Shown: one piece after another, positions 38,815 to 47,685 of the stretch
Position numbering within the stretch: the first letter of the stretch is position 1
Layout of the letters: each line of letters starts with the position of its first letter
NCBI GenBank assembly: GCA_949388605.1
Contig: CASKJV010000010.1
Location: 1-64,000 of the forward strand
Length of the DNA: 64,000 nucleotides
Origin: an uncultured Clostridia bacterium
Lineage (GTDB): Bacteria > Bacillota > Clostridia > TANB77 > CAG-508
Reading direction: 5' to 3'
The notes under the pieces: model-generated
Told to the model about the DNA's origin: nothing
What the model saw: the letters and a program-made list of their open reading frames with translations, nothing else
Database searches by the model: none
Made by a program: the position numbers and the translations under genes

Positions 38815-39408
38815 CTATTTATTAACTCTTGTAATAGAAAGTCCATCACCTATTTCCAAAATTTCTGTTTCTAAACTTGGATTTTCTGTTATTTCTTTTA
38901 TATATTCTCTTAAATGTCTTACTGCTGTTCTTTGTTTATGTTTATTATAATCACTCATAACATACCCTTTATATAAAACATTATCTGCTAATATTAATCC
39001 ACCATTTTTTATTAGTCTTATTCCTTCTTCTAAAAATATTGAATATTTACTTTTGGCAGCATCTATAAATACTATATCGTATTCATTATCTAAAGTAGGT
39101 AAAATTTCGACAGCATTTCCTATCATAATATTTATTCTATTATCTACACCTATTTTTTTCACATTTATTATCGCTTCTTTGACTCTTTCTTCATCTAGCT
39201 CAATTGTATCTATAATACAATTTTCATTAGTATAGATTGCAAAACAAGATGCTGAGTATCCTACTGCAGTTCCTATTTCTAATATTCTAATAGGATTTTC
39301 CTTTTTAAGAATTTCTTTTATTTTTTCTAAAGTATCATCCATTATTATTGGAATATGATTTTCTAAAGCTCTTTTCTTTACTATTTCAAATTCTTCTTGA
39401 TTAAACAT
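38815..39408 (-). CDS. trmR: TrmR-like tRNA 5-hydroxyuridine methyltransferase (O-methyltransferase family 3)
   Basis: A 197-residue class I SAM-dependent methyltransferase. The SAM site is 'ILEIGTAVGYSASCFA', followed by 'IDTIELDEER' and 'IVFIDAAKSKY', as in YrrM/TrmR of Bacillus, which methylates wobble ho5U in tRNA (family knowledge). The N-terminal 'ALENHIPIIMDDT' also fits. It is not in an obvious operon. Confidence 0.82.
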   Translation of the reverse strand: MFNQEEFEIVKKRALENHIPIIMDDTLEKIKEILKKENPIRILEIGTAVGYSASCFAIYTNENCIIDTIELDEERVKEAIINVKKIGVDNRINIMIGNAVEILPTLDNEYDIVFIDAAKSKYSIFLEEGIRLIKNGGLILADNVLYKGYVMSDYNKHKQRTAVRHLREYIKEITENPSLETEILEIGDGLSITRVNK

Positions 39409-39701
39409 TTTATTTCCTCTTCTATTTTATAAAATTATATTACTTTTTATATCATAAAACTACAATGTTTTCAATTCCAAATATTATAAAATTTAGTTAA
39501 ATAAATATATCATTTCCTTAATTTATAATTACTTAATTCTAATGGTATTTTTCAAATTAATAATTATAAAATTATAGTTTGGAAATTTTAATTTTCTCCC
39601 GACTATAATTTATTTATTACTATTTATTCTTGTTTAATATTAAGTTTTATAATTTGGGGTTATTCTATAGTTTTTACTATAATAAAGCTAAAATATCTGA
39701 T
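39409..39701. other. A/T-rich intergenic region with no recognised feature
   Basis: The gap between the divergent trmR-like gene and the small plus-strand gene at 39776 is 367 bases, nearly all A and T. Apart from the promoter at 39702 I see no frame, hairpin with a T run or known RNA motif. Confidence 0.6.
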
Positions 39702-39730
39702 TTGATTTTTATGTAAACATATGCTATAAT
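39702..39730 (+). promoter_or_regulatory. Sigma-A promoter of the small orphan gene
   Basis: TTGATT, a 17-base spacer and TATAAT lie 45 bases before the ATG at 39776. The spacer contains TTTTTATGTAAA, which also occurs in the spacer of the promoter at 45757. Confidence 0.78.
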
Positions 39731-39775
39731 ATATTTCGTAACTCAATAATAAGATTGTTTTATGGAGGAAAATAT

Positions 39776-40096
39776 ATGCAAAATGTATTATTTTCAATTA
39801 TTCGGGATTCTATTGGAGAAGAAGTAGATATTATTGACCGCACTTTAATTACTGAAGTAATTAAGCATGAGAACAAAGTCTTGGCTTTGCCATCCAATTT
39901 GGATGTCCTTAGGGACATATCTTTTTTTAGCAATAACCAGGATGAATATCATTTTGTACAGTCTGGCGAATATTTATCATTCCGCAATTTGAACCTTAAT
40001 AAACCATTTGTAGCTTATACAAAATTTCCTATAGGAGTTTGCCCTTTTAATGAAGGTTCTCTTCATCAAATTGTAGCATACAAACCTGTACAGTAA
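39776..40096 (+). CDS. Uncharacterised 106-residue protein
   Basis: I do not recognise this protein. It is soluble, has no signal peptide and one Cys, and includes 'SIIRDSIGEEVDIIDRTLI' and 'FRNLNLNKPFVAYTKFPIG'. The ATG at 39776 is favoured by GGAGG eight bases upstream. It has its own promoter and terminator, so it is a free-standing unit lying opposite its neighbours. Codons CGG and CGC appear where neighbouring genes use AGA, which hints at a different origin or expression class. Confidence 0.75.
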   Translation: MQNVLFSIIRDSIGEEVDIIDRTLITEVIKHENKVLALPSNLDVLRDISFFSNNQDEYHFVQSGEYLSFRNLNLNKPFVAYTKFPIGVCPFNEGSLHQIVAYKPVQ

Positions 40097-40125
40097 AATA
40101 CGATATTTCTATACTCTATAAATTT

Positions 40126-40154
40126 AAAACCGCACCCAAAATGGATGCGGTTTT
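40126..40154. terminator. Terminator shared by the orphan gene and typA
   Basis: The stem AAAACCGCA/TGCGGTTTT, plus CC/GG, has a five-base loop and is followed by TATTTTATATTTTT. It lies 30 bases past the plus-strand stop and downstream of the convergent typA gene, so it can serve both. Confidence 0.85.
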
Positions 40155-40239
40155 ATTTTATATTTTTGTATAAAGTATATAATATAATTTTTACTTTATA
40201 CATTTCTTTATTTTTTGCAAACTTAAATATAACAAACTA

Positions 40240-42060
40240 TTAATTAGCATTTTGTCTTGCTGCTCTTTCTCTATCTTTATTATTTAAAATTTTCTTTCTT
40301 AATCTAACACTTTTTGGAGTAACTTCAACTAACTCATCATCTTGAATAAATTCAATAGCTTTTTCTAAACTCATTTGAATTGGTGGAACTAGACGTAATG
40401 CCTCATCTGAACCAGAAGCTCTAGTATTGGTTAAATGTTTTTCTTTACATACATTAATAGCTAAATCTTCACTTCTAGAATTTAATCCGACTATCATGCC
40501 TTCATAAACTTCAACACCTGGTCCTATAAACAAATCTCCTTTATCTTGTGCATTATATAAACCATAAGTAATTGATTTTCCATTTTCAAAAGCTACAATT
40601 GTTCCTCTAACTCTTGATTGTATATCTCCTTTATATGGCTCATAACAATCAAATATATGGTTCATTGTTCCTTCACCTTTTGTGTCTGTTAAAAATTCTG
40701 TTCTATATCCAATAATTCCTCTTGCTGGAATTTTGAATTCTATCTTTGTATGTCCTGCTTCTGCTGGTTCCATATTAAGCATTTCAGCTTTTCTTCTTCC
40801 TAATTTTTCTATAACATTTCCAACACAGTCATCTGGAACATTAACAACTAATCTTTCCATTGGTTCATTTTTTACACCATCAATATCTTTAAATATAACT
40901 TTTGGTCTAGAAACTAAAAGTTCAAATCCCTCTCTTCTCATATTTTCAATAAGAACAGATAAATGTAGTTCTCCTCTACCTGAAACTTCAAAAGAATCTG
41001 GTGTCTCTGTTTCTTTTACCCTTAAACTAACATTTCTATCTAATTCTTTAAATAGTCTATCTCTAATATGTCTTGATGTAATAAATTGTCCTTCTTTTCC
41101 AGCAAATGGTCCGTTATTAACACTAAATGTCATGGATACTGTTGGTTCATCAATATCTACAAATGGTATTTTTTCAGGATGTTCATAATCACAAATTGTA
41201 TCTCCTATGTTGATATCTGCAACACCAGATAATGCAACTATATCTCCTGCATCTGCATGTTCAACTTCAGTTCTTTTTAATCCATCATATACATAAAGTT
41301 TTGCAACTCTTGCATTTAATATCTTGTCTTCAGATTTGCAAATTGCAACTGGCATATTTAAATCTATTGCTCCTCTTTCAACTCTACCTATAGAAATTCT
41401 ACCAATATAATCATCATAATCTATATTAGAAACTAGCATTTGCATTGTACCATCCATATCACAATCTGGTGCATCTATTTCATTTATTATTGTTTCAAAT
41501 AAACATTCTAAGTTTTCACCTGGCTTATCTAAGTCTAAAGTAGCTGTTCCTTGTTTTCCAGAAGCATATACAACTGGAAATTCTAATTGATCATCATCAG
41601 CTCCAAGCTCTATAAATAAATCTAAAACTTTATCTACAACTTTTAATGGTTGTGCTCCAGGTCTATCTATTTTATTTATAACAACTATTGGTTTTAATTT
41701 TAGTGCTAAAGATTTCTTTAAAACTTCTCTTGTTTGAGGCATTGCACCTTCAAAAGCATCTACTAGTAAAACAACACCATCAACCATTTTTAAAACACGT
41801 TCAACTTCTCCACCGAAATCTGCATGTCCTGGTGTGTCTACTATATTTATTTTAATATCCTTATAATGAACAGCTGTATTTTTGGAAAGAATTGTAATTC
41901 CTCTTTCTTTTTCTAAATCGTTAGAGTCCATAACTCTTTCTGCAACTTGCTCATTAGCTCTAAATATACCACTTTGTCTAAGCATTGCATCTACTAAAGT
42001 AGTTTTTCCATGGTCAACGTGTGCGATTATTGCTACATTTCTAATTTTTTGGTTATTCAT
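40240..42060 (-). CDS. typA: Ribosome-associated GTPase TypA/BipA
   Basis: This translational GTPase of the EF-G class binds the ribosome and helps large-subunit assembly and stress adaptation. In 606 residues: G1 '[15 protein letters not shown]' near residue 13, switch '[10 protein letters not shown]', G3 '[16 protein letters not shown]', G4 'NKIDRPGA', then the BipA C-terminal domain '[18 protein letters not shown]' and 'EALRLVPP'. Length is normal. It has its own near-consensus promoter. Confidence 0.97.
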   Translation of the reverse strand: MNNQKIRNVAIIAHVDHGKTTLVDAMLRQSGIFRANEQVAERVMDSNDLEKERGITILSKNTAVHYKDIKINIVDTPGHADFGGEVERVLKMVDGVVLLVDAFEGAMPQTREVLKKSLALKLKPIVVINKIDRPGAQPLKVVDKVLDLFIELGADDDQLEFPVVYASGKQGTATLDLDKPGENLECLFETIINEIDAPDCDMDGTMQMLVSNIDYDDYIGRISIGRVERGAIDLNMPVAICKSEDKILNARVAKLYVYDGLKRTEVEHADAGDIVALSGVADINIGDTICDYEHPEKIPFVDIDEPTVSMTFSVNNGPFAGKEGQFITSRHIRDRLFKELDRNVSLRVKETETPDSFEVSGRGELHLSVLIENMRREGFELLVSRPKVIFKDIDGVKNEPMERLVVNVPDDCVGNVIEKLGRRKAEMLNMEPAEAGHTKIEFKIPARGIIGYRTEFLTDTKGEGTMNHIFDCYEPYKGDIQSRVRGTIVAFENGKSITYGLYNAQDKGDLFIGPGVEVYEGMIVGLNSRSEDLAINVCKEKHLTNTRASGSDEALRLVPPIQMSLEKAIEFIQDDELVEVTPKSVRLRKKILNNKDRERAARQNAN

Positions 42061-42123
42061 TTTTTATTTACCCCTTTTATTTAAACTTTTAAATTTACAT
42101 AATCTTTTCTTTTTAACCATAAT

Positions 42124-42152
42124 ATTATATATCTACTAACTTTTTTTGTCAA
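42124..42152 (-). promoter_or_regulatory. Sigma-A promoter of typA
   Basis: On the minus strand TTGACA, a 17-base spacer and TATAAT lie about 64 bases before the typA start. Confidence 0.82.
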
Positions 42153-42240
42153 TGTTTCTATCGTAAAATATATCTCAGTTTATATTTCACTACTATAATT
42201 TGATTCTCATTAATTAATACTACTTATACTAATCTAATAG

Positions 42241-42272
42241 AAAACTCCCCTTTATCATTTGATAAAGGGGAG
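42241..42272 (-). terminator. Terminator of the Bax-inhibitor gene
   Basis: A perfect 12-pair stem (CTCCCCTTTATC/GATAAAGGGGAG) with a four-base loop is followed, on the minus strand, by TTTT. It lies 60 bases after the stop codon at 42332. Confidence 0.85.
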
Positions 42273-42331
42273 CGAATCTACAAAACTTAAACTCTGCTAT
42301 AATCTTATTTTTTCAATTTCAATCCTGTCTA

Positions 42332-42973
42332 TTAATCCTTTTTTCCCATTATTTCTAAAATTCTAATAAACAGGTTTATAATATCCAAATAAAGATCTGC
42401 ACATATCTTCACTGCATTGTTAACTGTTTTGTCCTGGTTCTGTGCAACAGCCCAGTCAAATCCAATGTAGCCACAGAATATTAACGCAACAATTGAGTCC
42501 CAAATTGTTGGCATATATATTCCGAACAGCATACTGAGAACTTCAATAATTATTACTGTTAAAAGGCTTATAAACAGCATCTTTCCCATTGACAAAAATA
42601 CTTCCGGTTTTAGCATGGATAAAAACATCATAACTGCAGTAACTATTGCTGTAATAATGCATACATTAAGAATCAGCCCCGGCTCATATGCCACTAAAGC
42701 AATACTTAATAACATGCCTACAGGTAATACAATAAAATTGTACCCGATGAATGTTGTAATGGCATTATTGCTGGACTTATTTATAATAATGCCAATAACC
42801 GCCATTACAAAGTAACCAATAATTACTGCAACCGGATTCATTGCCAAGAAAAACTCTGATAAAAAAGTACACATCAGCGCATTAACAATGAACCCCCACA
42901 ATAATGTTCCTCCTATAACCAGATTATAGGTCCGGGTTGACAGTTGAGTTTTTTTCTGTTCTTCGATTCTCAT
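42332..42973 (-). CDS. Bax inhibitor-1 family membrane protein
   Basis: The 213-residue protein has seven hydrophobic segments and the family signature near its end ('YIGFDWAVAQNQDK', with 'ALNLYLDFINLF'-like 'ICADLYLDIINLFIRIL'). Bacterial members such as YetJ act as pH-sensitive calcium leak channels; no function is proven for most. I choose the ATG at 42973, which has AGGAGG before it. Codon choice (CTG, CCG, CGG, GCC) is richer in G and C than in adjoining genes, and it forms a separate unit with its own promoter and terminator. Confidence 0.88.
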   Translation of the reverse strand: MRIEEQKKTQLSTRTYNLVIGGTLLWGFIVNALMCTFLSEFFLAMNPVAVIIGYFVMAVIGIIINKSSNNAITTFIGYNFIVLPVGMLLSIALVAYEPGLILNVCIITAIVTAVMMFLSMLKPEVFLSMGKMLFISLLTVIIIEVLSMLFGIYMPTIWDSIVALIFCGYIGFDWAVAQNQDKTVNNAVKICADLYLDIINLFIRILEIMGKKD

Positions 42974-43035
42974 ATTATTCCTCCTGATAAACAAAAGTTG
43001 TATTGGCGTGAGTTAGACTCACAAGCTACATATAT

Positions 43036-43064
43036 ATTATAGCATAATTAGCATTATTTGTAAA
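43036..43064 (-). promoter_or_regulatory. Sigma-A promoter of the Bax-inhibitor gene
   Basis: On the minus strand TTTACA, a 17-base spacer and TATAAT precede the gene by about 63 bases. The leader contains GTGAGTCTAACTCAC, a short palindrome. Confidence 0.75.
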
Positions 43065-43213
43065 TATAGCTATATATTCCTTCATCTTATGCCTAATTAC
43101 AAATAGTACTTTTTTTGATATAGTTAATTGTGACTAATAAAATTAAATTTATATTAACAATGTAAAAAATGAAATACAATGATATTTAATATTAAATATC
43201 ATTGTATTTCATT

Positions 43214-43825
43214 TTATATTTCAGTATTTGATAAAATCAAAATTTGCTCTTTAAGTAACCTACTAACTTTTTCTTCTTCTTCCTTATCAGCTTTTTTATT
43301 AGCAAATTCAGATAAATCTAGAGGTTTTCCATAAATAATTGCATTTTTAGTAAAAGGTTTTGCAGAACCTACAATTCCAATAGGAACTATTTGTGCTCCT
43401 GTTTTTAATGCCATATAAGCCGCACCATTTTTTATTGTTCCCTCATTTTTTTCAAATCCATTTCTAGTTCCTTCAGGAAATAGCCCTACACATCCACCTT
43501 TTTTTAAAGTTTTTAATGCTGTTTTTAATGGAGCAATATCTTTTGAATCTCTTTTTACATAAATTCCTTCAAAAATTACCCCTAAAATTGCAAAAAATGG
43601 ATTTTTTCTTAATTCTTCTTTAGCCATAAATCTCATATGTCTTCCTGCTGTTGCAACAATTAATGGTGGATCTAAATATGTTCTGTGATTTCCACAAAAC
43701 AATACTGCTCCATCAGTTGGAACATTTTCTTTCCCAATAATTTTTACTCTATATACGATTTTACAATATGTATATATGCATCCTTTAACAAATACTCTAC
43801 CTATCTTTTTAAAAAATTCTTTCAT
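43214..43825 (-). CDS. plsC: 1-acyl-sn-glycerol-3-phosphate acyltransferase
   Basis: PlsC adds the second acyl chain to lysophosphatidate in membrane lipid synthesis. In 203 residues: catalytic 'NHRTYLDPPLI' (HxxxxD) near residue 47, 'FEGIYVKRDSKD' and 'LFPEGTRNGFEKN' near residue 115. One hydrophobic N-terminal helix suggests membrane association. It follows cmk on the minus strand, an arrangement common in clostridia. Confidence 0.93.
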   Translation of the reverse strand: MKEFFKKIGRVFVKGCIYTYCKIVYRVKIIGKENVPTDGAVLFCGNHRTYLDPPLIVATAGRHMRFMAKEELRKNPFFAILGVIFEGIYVKRDSKDIAPLKTALKTLKKGGCVGLFPEGTRNGFEKNEGTIKNGAAYMALKTGAQIVPIGIVGSAKPFTKNAIIYGKPLDLSEFANKKADKEEEEKVSRLLKEQILILSNTEI

Positions 43826-43983
43826 TGTTTATATTTATAAATCCTAAAATTTATATCTCCTTTTTATATATTTAACTTTTATAATTATTTTCTAAAATAA
43901 TATAAAAGTTATTTTTATATTTTCAAAATATTACTTTACAATTAATAGTAAACTATATAATACATTATTTTAATTTTATAAGA

Positions 43984-44652
43984 TTATTTTCTTTTTTCAT
44001 TTACAATTTTTACAATTTCTTCTACAACTTTTTCAATTACCATATGAGTAGTATCAAGATAAATTGCGTCTTCTGCTTGTTTTAATGGAGCAACCGGACT
44101 TGTTTTATCGTTATTATCTCTAAATTTTATATTTTCTAAAATTTCTTCATAACTCATTTCTATACCTTTTTGATCATTTTGTTTTAATCTACGATTAGCT
44201 CTTTCTTCTGCGCTCGCATCTAAATATATTTTTACATCTGCATTAGGAAATACATTTGTACCAATATCTCTACCTTCCATTATTATATTATCATTTTTAC
44301 CCATTTCTCTTTGAAGTTCTACCATACGTTCTCTAACAATAGGTATATGTGAAACTTGTGAAACAATTTCATTAACTTCTTTTTCTCTTATCATATCTGA
44401 AACATCTTCACTATTTAGATAAAATTTATCAACGTCATTTATATTAGCTTGTTCTATTTTTATATTTTTTAGCATTTCTGATATTTTATCTAACTCATCT
44501 AATTTTATATTATTTCTTATCATATATAAACTAGCACATCTATACATAGCACCTGTATCTATATTTATTAAATTTAATTTTTTTCCAACTAACTTGGTTA
44601 TTGTTCCTTTACCACTACCAGCTGGTCCATCTATTGCAACTATAAATGACAT
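43984..44652 (-). CDS. cmk: Cytidylate kinase
   Basis: Cmk phosphorylates CMP and dCMP with ATP. In 222 residues: the P-loop 'AIDGPAGSGKGTITK', 'INIDTGAMYRC', 'EGRDIGTNVFPNADVKIYL' and the lid 'RANRRLKQ'. I choose the ATG at 44652, with GGAGG five bases upstream, not the frame start at 44664. It is upstream of plsC. Confidence 0.96.
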   Translation of the reverse strand: MSFIVAIDGPAGSGKGTITKLVGKKLNLINIDTGAMYRCASLYMIRNNIKLDELDKISEMLKNIKIEQANINDVDKFYLNSEDVSDMIREKEVNEIVSQVSHIPIVRERMVELQREMGKNDNIIMEGRDIGTNVFPNADVKIYLDASAEERANRRLKQNDQKGIEMSYEEILENIKFRDNNDKTSPVAPLKQAEDAIYLDTTHMVIEKVVEEIVKIVNEKRK

Positions 44653-44776
44653 TTTTTCCTCCAAATTAAAAAATATATTTAAATTTATTATACTTGTTCT
44701 ATATATTTTTTCTGCACTTATTACTAAACTAATAACGCATATGCACTGGTTTTATTTTGTAAAATCATATACATAT

Positions 44777-45640
44777 TTACTTATTATTTTCTTTATTATA
44801 ATTTACACCTTTTACAACAATTTCCATTCTAAGAACATTCATTGCTGTTAAATTTTCAATTTCCCTTGTTATTTTCTTTTTTAGCATTCCCATAGTTTCA
44901 TTAATATTGTATCCGAATTCTATTATAACTTCTATATAAATGTAGATTCCATCATCAAATCCTTCATGTTTTTTTATTATTGTTCTATATATTTTATTAA
45001 CACCTTTTGTTTTATCTGCAACACAGTCAATTATTTGTTTAAAAACTGTATCTGAAATTTTAAAATTTCCCATATAACTAAATGTTGGTCTTATTATTGA
45101 TTTTTCAGAAATATATGGAGCTTTTCCTTTTCCTGTTGATTTAAAAATTTGAAGTGGATCTAACAAATACCCAGAAAAATCTTTTTTTATAGCAAAAGTT
45201 GGGACTGGTATAACATGTTTACCTTGAGTAACTCTTACATTTCTTGCTGTTGCCATTTCCTCCTCTGTTGCAACATCTGTTATGTATATGGTTTCAGAAA
45301 TTGGCGGAAATCCTAAATTACTTGCAATTCTACGAACCATTTCATCTGATGTTCCAAGTATTAATATACTTTCTGGTTTTTTCTTTTTTACTACATTTTG
45401 AATTTCTTTTTTTCTTTCTTCATTTTGAAATAATGCATTTCTTACAGTTTCTATTTTTGTAGGAGCTTTTTTGGCAGAAATTCCAGCTAAAACTTCATTT
45501 CCACTAATTAAAAGTCCATCATCTATTATATAATTAATTCCTTTTTCATTAGCAACCATTTGGGCTCTATAACTTTTTCCTGTTCCAGATGGTCCAACAA
45601 AAGCATATACCTTTATTTTATGCATATTATCAAATAACAT
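44777..45640 (-). CDS. P-loop ATPase fused to an Asp23/Gls24-like domain
   Basis: A 287-residue protein of unknown role found in clostridia. The N-terminus is a nucleotide-binding domain: Walker A 'FVGPSGTGKSYRAQM' near residue 16 and a kinase-like fold to about residue 110. 'RNVRVTQGKHVIPVPTFAIKKDFSGYLLDP' is a conserved linker. Residues 175-285 ('SYMGNFKISDTVFKQIIDCV', ending 'LTAMNVLRMEIVVKGVNY') look like the Asp23/Gls24 envelope-stress fold. The ATG has AGGAG upstream. It precedes cmk and plsC. Confidence 0.75.
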   Translation of the reverse strand: MLFDNMHKIKVYAFVGPSGTGKSYRAQMVANEKGINYIIDDGLLISGNEVLAGISAKKAPTKIETVRNALFQNEERKKEIQNVVKKKKPESILILGTSDEMVRRIASNLGFPPISETIYITDVATEEEMATARNVRVTQGKHVIPVPTFAIKKDFSGYLLDPLQIFKSTGKGKAPYISEKSIIRPTFSYMGNFKISDTVFKQIIDCVADKTKGVNKIYRTIIKKHEGFDDGIYIYIEVIIEFGYNINETMGMLKKKITREIENLTAMNVLRMEIVVKGVNYNKENNK

Positions 45641-45756
45641 AATAATCTCCTATATAATTTCTATGTTTGCAATTATATCATTTATATATTTTTTTCACAA
45701 GATAATTTAATTTTTTTATATATTAAACATATTTTATTACTTTTTCCAAAATTAAT

Positions 45757-45785
45757 TTGATGTTTTTATGTAAATATAGTATAAT
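45757..45785 (+). promoter_or_regulatory. Sigma-A promoter of the SpoIIID-like gene
   Basis: TTGATG, a 17-base spacer and TATAAT lie about 45 bases before the ATG at 45830. The spacer shares TTTTTATGTAAA with the promoter at 39702. Confidence 0.8.
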
Positions 45786-45829
45786 GTAATATATAAAAAA
45801 GTGTTTTTATTTTATGTAGGGACAAAAAT

Positions 45830-46063
45830 ATGGCAAAAATCAATTCTGACACTGTTAATGATGTAGTTAACTACTTTATTGAAAATGATTCCACTTCTCG
45901 GAAAACTGCAAAACATTTTGATATTTCTCACACCACAGTTCTAAGATATTTGCGGGTAATCTGTCCTAATAAAGAATCCGATAAAATATTGGCTTATAAT
46001 AAACTTGAATATCGGTTCGGAGGACGTGAAAACAAAGTTGTTCCCAAAAAGGTGATTGGTTAA
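45830..46063 (+). CDS. SpoIIID-like helix-turn-helix regulator
   Basis: This 77-residue DNA-binding protein has a helix-turn-helix at about residues 20-45 ('SRKTAKHFDISHTTVLRYL'). Its C-terminal 'LAYNKLEYRFGGRENKVVPK' matches the 'YHKSIRHLRGGEATKKKY' kind of tail of SpoIIID, the mother-cell sporulation regulator. The N-terminus is shorter and diverged from classical SpoIIID. Start has AGGGA upstream. It is alone, with its own promoter and terminator, and uses CGG codons unlike neighbours. Whether it is the organism's SpoIIID or a paralogue cannot be decided here. Confidence 0.75.
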   Translation: MAKINSDTVNDVVNYFIENDSTSRKTAKHFDISHTTVLRYLRVICPNKESDKILAYNKLEYRFGGRENKVVPKKVIG

Positions 46064-46084
46064 ATCATTTAAAAAATTTTTACA

Positions 46085-46118
46085 AAAAACCAGCATAGGT
46101 CACACTATGCTGGTTTTT
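46085..46118. terminator. Terminator between the SpoIIID-like gene and the SipW operon
   Basis: A 14-pair perfect stem (AAAAACCAGCATAG/CTATGCTGGTTTTT) has a six-base loop. It lies 21 bases past the plus-strand stop and 11 bases past the last minus-strand stop, so it serves both convergent units. Confidence 0.88.
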
Positions 46119-46129
46119 CTTATATTATA

Positions 46130-46291
46130 CTAATTTTTATTATTTATATTATTAGAGATATTCTTATTGTCATCTATTGTTAAAGAAAAAGCATTTAAAG
46201 TATATTTATAATTATATTTTGCATAAGTTTTTATCGAAAAAACTATTACAATAATTAAAATTAGTATAAGTATCTTTTTAATTATTTTCAT
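46130..46291 (-). CDS. Small secreted TasA-like peptide (53 residues)
   Basis: This short frame has GAGGTG seven bases before its ATG and follows the preceding gene by 11 bases. The product is a signal peptide ('KKILILILIIVIVFSIKTYA') followed by 'KYNYKYTLNAFSLTID'. The signal-peptide end plus a Tyr/aromatic stretch resembles the start of TasA/CalY-type proteins processed by SipW. It is the last gene of the operon and ends almost at the terminator. Function is unknown. Confidence 0.65.
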   Translation of the reverse strand: MKIIKKILILILIIVIVFSIKTYAKYNYKYTLNAFSLTIDDNKNISNNINNKN

Positions 46292-46302
46292 AACTATTCA
46301 CC

Positions 46303-46518
46303 TCATTTATATATAACTCTTGCATTAAATTTCCATCTTGCAAGTCCACTTTCTATCTTTGTTTCTATATCACCTAAATATGTATTCTTTAAAACATAAA
46401 ACTTTTCTCCACTTCTAAAACTAGTAGTAAAAATTAGTAATATTAAAACAATTAAAATTAGTAATTTAATAATTAACTTTTTATTTAAAAATTTATTTTC
46501 TTTATTAATATTTTTCAT
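46303..46518 (-). CDS. Small membrane or secreted protein of the SipW operon (71 residues)
   Basis: The product has a charged N-terminus, one hydrophobic helix at residues 15-33, and a short tail with 'GLARWKFNARV'. The 'ARWxF' word also occurs in the 194-residue gene at 47907 ('ASIARWSFN'), so this looks like a much shortened TasA-like protein. It may be processed by the SipW peptidase encoded two genes upstream. No homologue can be named. Confidence 0.65.
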   Translation of the reverse strand: MKNINKENKFLNKKLIIKLLILIVLILLIFTTSFRSGEKFYVLKNTYLGDIETKIESGLARWKFNARVIYK

Positions 46519-46594
46519 TTTTATTTTTCCTTTTACATATGTATTTAAGTTTTTTATAAGGATTTACCTATAAACCTTCATTATTTCAAATACT

Positions 46595-47107
46595 CTAGTT
46601 ATTTATTTGTTCAATATTTACTATTATTTCAATATCATCTAAATTTCCAACTAATTCATTTTTGTCTTCCCACGAAACTACTAATTTATAAGTCTTCTCA
46701 AATTCAATGTTTTTATTAATACATATTTTCTCACTTATATCTCCCCCATTTAAAAGTTTCTCTTCATTTTCACAATCATATAATTCATATTTTATTGGAA
46801 AATTGCTATTTGAATTTTTTATTTCTATAGAAAAATTTAAATCAACTTCTGTAATTATTTTTTCTTTTGATTGATTTATAATATAATTTTTCACTTTAAA
46901 ATAATATTCTTTATTTTCAGAATCTTTATCCATTTTTGCTATTACTGTATCTTGAAGTTTTTCAACTACAATTATTGGTCTTGCAATTGTTCCATTTACA
47001 AAAATCTTATTTAATATTCCATTATATTGAGCTACTGAATAGTTCTGTATAAATAGCAAAATTACTAAAGTACTAAGCAATATTTTTAATATCAGTGTCT
47101 TTTTCAA
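46595..47107 (-). CDS. Secreted TasA-like protein (170 residues)
   Basis: A signal peptide ('ILLSTLVILLFIQNYSVAQYN') is followed by a predicted beta-rich region with many Asn and Glu. 'NGTIARPIIVVEK' takes the place of the 'ARW' block of the paralogues. Its start overlaps the signal peptidase gene by 35 bases, so it is tightly linked to it. Export and cleavage by the adjacent SipW are inferred, as with TasA in Bacillus biofilms. Confidence 0.65.
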   Translation of the reverse strand: MKKTLILKILLSTLVILLFIQNYSVAQYNGILNKIFVNGTIARPIIVVEKLQDTVIAKMDKDSENKEYYFKVKNYIINQSKEKIITEVDLNFSIEIKNSNSNFPIKYELYDCENEEKLLNGGDISEKICINKNIEFEKTYKLVVSWEDKNELVGNLDDIEIIVNIEQINN

Positions 47108-47582
47108 TATACTTTCCCTCCTTCTTACAGATTATAAAATTTAAACTTATAAACAAAATTATATATATTATTACTAATGGTTTTAATAAATACATTGTGA
47201 AAAATCCTAAAATTTTAGAGTGATATATAACCTTTCCTTTTATATTATAATTTGAATTTTTTTCATCTATTATATTATTGCTATCTCCCTTAGTAATAAT
47301 ATTTTTTTCATTAATATCTATTATTCTATGTGTTATGTAACAATTATTTTTATCTTTATATGTTATAATATCACCTTTTTCATAATTTTCACTTTCTGAT
47401 ATAATTATTAATTCTCCTATTTTAATATTTGGTTCCATACTACCACTAATTACTACTAAAAAAGACTTTCCAAATATCTTTATTAAATCATCTTTCATTA
47501 TAAATTTTGAATAAAATATATTTAATAAGATTATTATTATAAAAATAATTATGAAATTATATATTATATTTTTTATTTTCAT
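47073..47582 (-). CDS. sipW: ER-type signal peptidase I (SipW-like)
   Basis: A membrane protease of 169 residues with helices at about 5-24 and 130-152. 'VVISGSMEPNIKIGELIII' carries the catalytic Ser, and 'YITHRIIDI' has His where ordinary bacterial signal peptidases have Lys, the mark of the SipW/eukaryotic type. 'ITKGDSNN' is the third block. Its neighbours are TasA-like proteins, the known substrates of SipW. The length is usual for this subtype. Confidence 0.88.
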   Translation of the reverse strand: MKIKNIIYNFIIIFIIIILLNIFYSKFIMKDDLIKIFGKSFLVVISGSMEPNIKIGELIIISESENYEKGDIITYKDKNNCYITHRIIDINEKNIITKGDSNNIIDEKNSNYNIKGKVIYHSKILGFFTMYLLKPLVIIYIILFISLNFIICKKEGKYIEKDTDIKNIA

Positions 47583-47685
47583 TTATCCTCCAAAAAAACA
47601 AATGTGGATAATATATAAGTCTGTAAAAGCCAAAATTTTACTTAATTCTCCACGTATTTATTATGTATAACTTTCTATTATATAA

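Noticed and set aside
39755-39775. Start of the orphan gene at 39755
   Set aside because: The ribosome site GGAGG lies at 39764-39768, inside that extension; the ATG at 39776 is correctly spaced.
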